Origin: Nostocales cyanobacterium HT-58-2
GTDB lineage: Bacteria; Cyanobacteriota; Cyanobacteriia; Cyanobacteriales; Nostocaceae
Direction of reading: 5' to 3'
Length of the DNA stretch: 64,000 nucleotides
Assembly (NCBI GenBank): GCA_002163975.1
Contig: CP019636.1
Span: 372,001-436,000, forward strand
The notes below the pieces were generated by a model that had not been told where the DNA came from, ran no database searches, and worked only from the letters and a program-made list of their open reading frames with translations. A program made the position numbers and the translations under genes. Every line of letters begins with the position of its first letter. Position 1 is the first letter of the stretch. This document shows positions 58,251-64,000 of the stretch, piece by piece.

Positions 58251-58709
58251 GTGAAAATAATGGAAGCTCAAATGCAAGAACCGGAAATTGTGGAAACTAA
58301 GTCTCCAGAGACAACAATGCCAAATATCAACAACCAAACAGGAACGATAACCAAACTCCAACCGACTGCGCAGTCTCAAGAGCAATGGCTAAAATACGGA
58401 GAACAAGTTTCTGGCTTTTTAGCGACACTGCCCGAATATCTGGGAAGCTTCTTTAATAGATACAAACAGCCCCTAGTTACCATCGGTTTAATTGTGGCAG
58501 CCATTGTTGCTGTCAGGGTCGTCTTGGCAGTGTTAGATGCTTTGAATGACATTCCCTTAGTAGCACCTACCTTTGAATTGATTGGTATTGGTTACTCTGC
58601 ATGGTTTGTTTACCGCTATTTACTCAAAGCTTCAACTCGGCAAGAGTTAACCAATGAAATTACAACACTCAAATCACAAGTTGTTGGCAAAGAAATTCCA
58701 GAAAGCTAA
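58251..58709 (+). CDS. CAAD-domain membrane protein (CURT1-like)
   Basis: A 152-residue protein. The N-terminal 45 residues are polar. The CAAD domain has an amphipathic helix (WLKYGEQVSGFLATLPEYLG), two membrane helices (LVTIGLIVAAIVAVRVVLAV; LVAPTFELIGIGYSAWFVYR) and a last amphipathic helix (STRQELTNEITTLKSQVVG). CAAD domains occur as inserts in cyanobacterial aminoacyl-tRNA synthetases and as free thylakoid proteins related to plant CURT1, which bends thylakoid membranes. Start uncertain: GTG at 58251, or ATG at 58260 or 58272. It is convergent with the SLH gene, with a shared terminator. Confidence 0.88.
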   Translation: MKIMEAQMQEPEIVETKSPETTMPNINNQTGTITKLQPTAQSQEQWLKYGEQVSGFLATLPEYLGSFFNRYKQPLVTIGLIVAAIVAVRVVLAVLDALNDIPLVAPTFELIGIGYSAWFVYRYLLKASTRQELTNEITTLKSQVVGKEIPES

Positions 58710-58815
58710 ATAGCTACTATTGATCAAGTGCTTAAGCCATTCTGGCTGATGCGCTATCAATTGCGTCTAGAGTGCCTCCTCACGCCCTCTAACTGGAAGT
58801 CCAAAACTACCAAAA

Positions 58816-58839
58816 AAAAGCCTGCGTAAGCAGGCTTTT
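58816..58839. terminator. Bidirectional rho-independent terminator
   Basis: AAAAGCCTGC / GCAGGCTTTT with a GTAA loop, with an A-run before and T-run after. It serves the convergent CAAD gene (plus) and SLH gene (minus). Confidence 0.93.
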
Positions 58840-58894
58840 AGTTTATGAGTGCGCGCAAGCGAACTTTGCTCTAGCTGCGACTTGAGTTGTGTGT

Positions 58895-59944
58895 TTATTT
58901 TGCTTGACCATTTACAAAAGAAGCTGTCACAATACTTTGAGATTTGATGGGCTGTAACTTTCCCATTCGCACCAAAGCTTGATGAACCATAGCAGTGACC
59001 TCAGCACGGGTTGCTTCTTGTTTTGGAGCCAAGACTTGTGAGTCTGGATAATTTACCACAAGACGATTTTCTGTTGCCGCTGCCACTTTATCAATGGCGT
59101 ATTTAGGAATATCTTTGGCATCTTTGTAAACACTTACAACTTTAGTTGGGGTGGGGGGGGCTTTTAGATTCAACCCACTTGCAAGAGCAACTAAAACTTG
59201 TACTCGCGGAATCTTCTGGTCTGGTTTAAAGGTCTTGTCTGGATAGCCTTTTAAAAATCCAGTCGAGATGGATTGGCTAATTGATGGTCTTGCCCAGAAT
59301 TGAGCTGCGACATCTTTAAAATTTGTTAAGTTATTATTGACTCGTTTGTCAAAGGCTTGTTGCAAAATGACAGCAAATTCAGCACGGGTAACAGGTTGAT
59401 TGGGTCTAAATGAGTAATCAGGAAAGCCTTTGATAATTCCACGAGAGGAAAGAACGTCAATAAAACGCCGACCCCAAAACTCAGCTGGTACATCTGTAAA
59501 AGCCAGTGGTGGGGGAATTGTGGGCAATTTTTCACCAGGAGCAACCACAGAATATTGTTCTGTAGGCATAGTGTGAAAAGAAGAAGGCGCTTGTGGTTGT
59601 AATAATTGGTTTGGGGCTAAGTTAGAAACTGGAGGTAACTCTTCGTCATAGATGTCTACGTTAGGTAAAGAAGAAGTAACTGTTGGTTTGACAGCAGGAG
59701 TCATAAATGGAATGACTTGTTGTTGTCTAGGGGAAGCTGGAGTCACACCAGAAACGGAAGAAGTGGGAGAGGGGGACACCAACCCAGGCAAATTCCAATC
59801 AGAACTCTTACGGGAAAATCCCCAAAAAAGAATCACCCCGATAGTTGTAAAGGCAACAAAAATACCGATAAATTCATCAAAGCCAAGGGAATTACTTTGA
59901 GATGACTTCGGATCTGTCGGATCTGAAGGATGCATATTTGTCAT
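58895..59944 (-). CDS. S-layer homology (SLH) domain protein, membrane-anchored
   Basis: A 349-residue protein with an N-terminal membrane segment (FIGIFVAFTTIGVILFWGFS), a proline/serine-rich linker (SPSPTSSVSGVTPASPRQQQ) and three SLH domains: FTDVPAEFWGRRFIDVLSSR with GYPDYSF-like GFPDYSFRPNQPVTRAEFA, FKDVAAQFWARPSISQSIST with GYPDKTFKPDQKIPR, and YKDAKDIPKYAIDKVAAATE. SLH domains bind cell wall polymers, so it may link the inner membrane with the wall. ATG at 59944 or 59935. It is upstream of nothing else on its strand before the terminator. Confidence 0.9.
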   Translation of the reverse strand: MTNMHPSDPTDPKSSQSNSLGFDEFIGIFVAFTTIGVILFWGFSRKSSDWNLPGLVSPSPTSSVSGVTPASPRQQQVIPFMTPAVKPTVTSSLPNVDIYDEELPPVSNLAPNQLLQPQAPSSFHTMPTEQYSVVAPGEKLPTIPPPLAFTDVPAEFWGRRFIDVLSSRGIIKGFPDYSFRPNQPVTRAEFAVILQQAFDKRVNNNLTNFKDVAAQFWARPSISQSISTGFLKGYPDKTFKPDQKIPRVQVLVALASGLNLKAPPTPTKVVSVYKDAKDIPKYAIDKVAAATENRLVVNYPDSQVLAPKQEATRAEVTAMVHQALVRMGKLQPIKSQSIVTASFVNGQAK

Positions 59945-59990
59945 CTTTGTAGGGAATAGGTTATCGGTTTGAGGTTTAAAGGTATTATCC

Positions 59991-61289
59991 TCAAAGAACT
60001 CGCAATAAGCTAGGAATGCTGTCTACTGCTGTGAGAGTGTGAATTTCTGTTAATGCTTGCCGAAAATCGCCTTCTTGGACATCATGAGTGACAACAACAA
60101 TTTCTGCTAATTCCCCTTGAAAACCTGTTTGGACGATAGATTCCAAGCTGACTCCATGACTACCAAAACAAGTCCCTAATTTACCAATCACTCCTGGCTG
60201 GTCTTTGGTGAGAAAACGAGCATAAAATCTCGTCACGAGTTCTGCCATCGGCACAATTTGGCAGTAGTCTTGATGTCGGCAAGTGAGCAGTGGATTGGGT
60301 GCTGTTGTACTGGTTTTGAGTGCTGCTACTAGGTTCAATATATCTGATGATACAGCACTGGCAGTTGCCCCAGCACCAGCGCCAGGACCATATAACATCA
60401 CCTGTCCTATGGGTTCGCCTTCAATGAAAATGGCGTTATTCACGCCGTGAATACTAGCAAGGGGATGTGCTTTAGGGACCAGGGTGGGATGGACTCTGAC
60501 GGAAATGGGAGGAAGGGACGGGGATGAGAGAGTGGTTCTTTTGGCAATGGCTAGGAGTTTAATCACAAATCCCAATTTTTCGGCATAGGCAATATCTGTT
60601 TTGCTGACTTGCCGAATCCCCTCACAGTAGACATCTTCCAGCTTGATGCGTCCATCAAAGGCGAGTGATGCGAGGATGGCAATTTTATCTGCAGCGTCTA
60701 AGCCATCTACATCAGCAGTTGGATCAGCTTCAGCATAACCTAAGCGCTGGGCATCAGCTAAGACATCGCTGAAGTTGCTGCCTTCGGTTTGCATCCGCGT
60801 TAGGATGTAGTTCGTTGTGCCGTTCACAATGCCAGTGACGCTTTGAATGCGGTTTACACTTAAAGCTTGCTTCAAGGGTTGAATCACTGGAATACCACCA
60901 CCAACAGCGGCTTCCAACATGACATATACCCCAGCTTGATTGGCGGCTGTGAAGATTTCATGCCCAAAGCGGGAAATTGCTGCTTTGTTGGCAGTCACCA
61001 CATGCTTGCCATTTTGAATCGCTTTAAGGATGAGCGATCGCGCTGGTTCCAGTCCACCCATCACCTCAACGACAATATCTATCTTCGGGTCAGTGACAAT
61101 TGCCTCTAAATCTGTGGTCAATACAGATTCTGGCAGTGTCACTGTGCGGGGTTTGTCGAGCGATCGCACTCCCACGCGATAGATTTCTATTTCCTGTAAC
61201 AACGGGTGACGAAAAGCATGATCTTGTAACAATTGCACCGTACCCGTTCCAACGGTGCCTAATCCCAGTATTCCCAGCTTTACACCCAC
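59991..61289 (-). CDS. hom: Homoserine dehydrogenase
   Basis: A 432-residue enzyme that reduces aspartate semialdehyde to homoserine for threonine and methionine synthesis. Motifs: LGILGLGTVGTGTVQLL (NAD(P) loop), VVEVMGGLEPA, HVVTANKAAI, the substrate segment GYAEADPTADVDGLDAADKI, and a C-terminal ACT domain (LTKDQPGVIGKLGTCFGSHG). I chose GTG at 61289, which gives the family start MGVKLGILGLG. The frame is open to an ATG at 61400, but those 37 residues have no counterpart and would reach into a repeat end at 61373. Upstream of it is petH on the same strand, an order seen in Nostoc. Confidence 0.93.
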   Translation of the reverse strand: MGVKLGILGLGTVGTGTVQLLQDHAFRHPLLQEIEIYRVGVRSLDKPRTVTLPESVLTTDLEAIVTDPKIDIVVEVMGGLEPARSLILKAIQNGKHVVTANKAAISRFGHEIFTAANQAGVYVMLEAAVGGGIPVIQPLKQALSVNRIQSVTGIVNGTTNYILTRMQTEGSNFSDVLADAQRLGYAEADPTADVDGLDAADKIAILASLAFDGRIKLEDVYCEGIRQVSKTDIAYAEKLGFVIKLLAIAKRTTLSSPSLPPISVRVHPTLVPKAHPLASIHGVNNAIFIEGEPIGQVMLYGPGAGAGATASAVSSDILNLVAALKTSTTAPNPLLTCRHQDYCQIVPMAELVTRFYARFLTKDQPGVIGKLGTCFGSHGVSLESIVQTGFQGELAEIVVVTHDVQEGDFRQALTEIHTLTAVDSIPSLLRVL

Positions 61290-61372
61290 AAGCTTTACAC
61301 CAATTTTAGATTTTGTAGAAAGTCTAAGCAGAGGAAACCTCGGCTCAGAACTTTTCAAGACGGATTTTATAT

Positions 61373-61593
61373 TAAATTTCTTGCATGAATCTTTGCCCAC
61401 TCTTTGAGAAGAGCAAAGCCCTAACTACACCCTAAATCCCTCTTCTAAGATTGGGAGAAGGGGTTGGCAGATGGCAGTTGCTACAACGGGGGAAACCCTC
61501 CGAAGTTTGCCCGGAGGGAAACCCTCCTCGCAACTTCTCTGTGCAACGCACTGCCTCATGAGGGCAGGTTTTGCATTTGTGCAAGAGGGTCTA
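61373..61593. repeat. Diverged relative of the 133-bp MITE (candidate)
   Basis: The left end taaatttcttgcatgaat matches the inverted-repeat consensus tagacctcttgcatgaat in 15 of 18 positions; the right end has gcaagagggtcta (consensus gcaagaggtcta). The 221-base interior differs from the two other copies and contains GC-rich palindromic words (gggggaaaccctccg, ggagggaaaccctcc). It may be an older related element with other repeats inserted. Confidence 0.4.
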
Positions 61594-61731
61594 TTATTTT
61601 GTCAAATACAAAACAACAATTGTAGGGTGAGCAATGCCCACCCTACAGATTAACTTTTTTATTTAGTCTATCGTCTTTTGTCAAAAGCCTAATAACTGAT
61701 GTGACTGATGACTCATGACTAGTGACTAAAT

Positions 61732-63985
<2,254 letters not shown>

Positions 63986-64000
63986 ATGAATTCAGACTCA
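63986..64000 (+). CDS. Start of a gene cut by the window edge (phosphoribulokinase by synteny?)
   Basis: ATG AAT TCA GAC TCA (MNSDS) runs to the last base. I recall the order hom-petH with a divergent prk (phosphoribulokinase) next to them in Nostoc, so this could be the first five codons of prk. Five codons alone cannot identify a gene and no strong ribosome-binding site precedes them. Confidence 0.25.

Overview
The window reads as chromosomal DNA of a filamentous, probably heterocyst-forming (Nostocales) cyanobacterium. The evidence is the gene content: petN of the cytochrome b6-f complex, a long petH with a phycobilisome-linker-like N-terminus, a carboxysome shell (CcmK-type) gene, three-subunit pntA1/pntA2/pntB, ycf46, a Ycf35/DUF1257 gene, a CAAD-domain protein, a CYP110-like P450, a modular NRPS and several pentapeptide-repeat proteins. 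GCGATCGC (HIP1) palindromes recur, and intergenic regions are rich in short repeats, as in large Nostocales genomes. No rRNA, tRNA or CRISPR array was seen.

Layout. 1-4470: the end of an NRPS whose adenylation residues spell a proline code and which ends in a thioesterase; then, on the minus strand, fghA and frmA for glutathione-dependent formaldehyde oxidation. 4867-6832: avtA and rimM. 7402-16632: a central-carbon block on the plus strand, xfp (phosphoketolase), gap1, pgm and ackA, which together form a phosphoketolase-acetate kinase route from sugar phosphates. Two IS200/IS605-derived elements sit inside this block; one has split the antitoxin gene of a hicAB pair. 16683-20809: a lipoprotein, a pentapeptide-repeat protein, a Ycf35-like protein and a GT-C membrane glycosyltransferase. 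21050-22320: a gene graveyard with a 21-bp tandem repeat and galE and GH43 fragments. 22598-35970: housekeeping and conserved cyanobacterial genes (pabC-like lyase, ftsH, a CreD-like membrane protein, an NAD(P)-binding protein, a HEAT-repeat protein, yjbQ, an aminotransferase, a Uma2-family protein, a CcmK paralogue and CYP110).

36044-40400: petN, a small membrane protein, a TIR-domain protein and the pnt operon. 42111-45638: the classic rpmH-rnpA-(PH)-yidC-jag-yceD cluster. 45873-46610: a MITE copy and decayed coding sequence. 46720-53425: an exported phosphoesterase fused to a cytolysin-domain-4-like module, a second Uma2-family protein, ycf46, an SH3-like protein and a GMC oxidoreductase. 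54018-64000: a peptidoglycan-binding/SPOR protein, mtnP, an exported pentapeptide protein, a CAAD/CURT1-like protein, an SLH-domain protein, hom, petH and the first codons of a gene that may be prk.

The most interesting observations are: the phosphoesterase-cytolysin-D4 fusion; an IS608-like insertion whose excision exactly restores HicB; two tnpB-less elements that each keep a ribbon-helix-helix gene, one with a perfect 11-bp palindrome over its start; a pair of 133-bp MITEs; and a pabC-like gene that seems to start at AUU. All family calls come from reading motifs by eye; no search was run.
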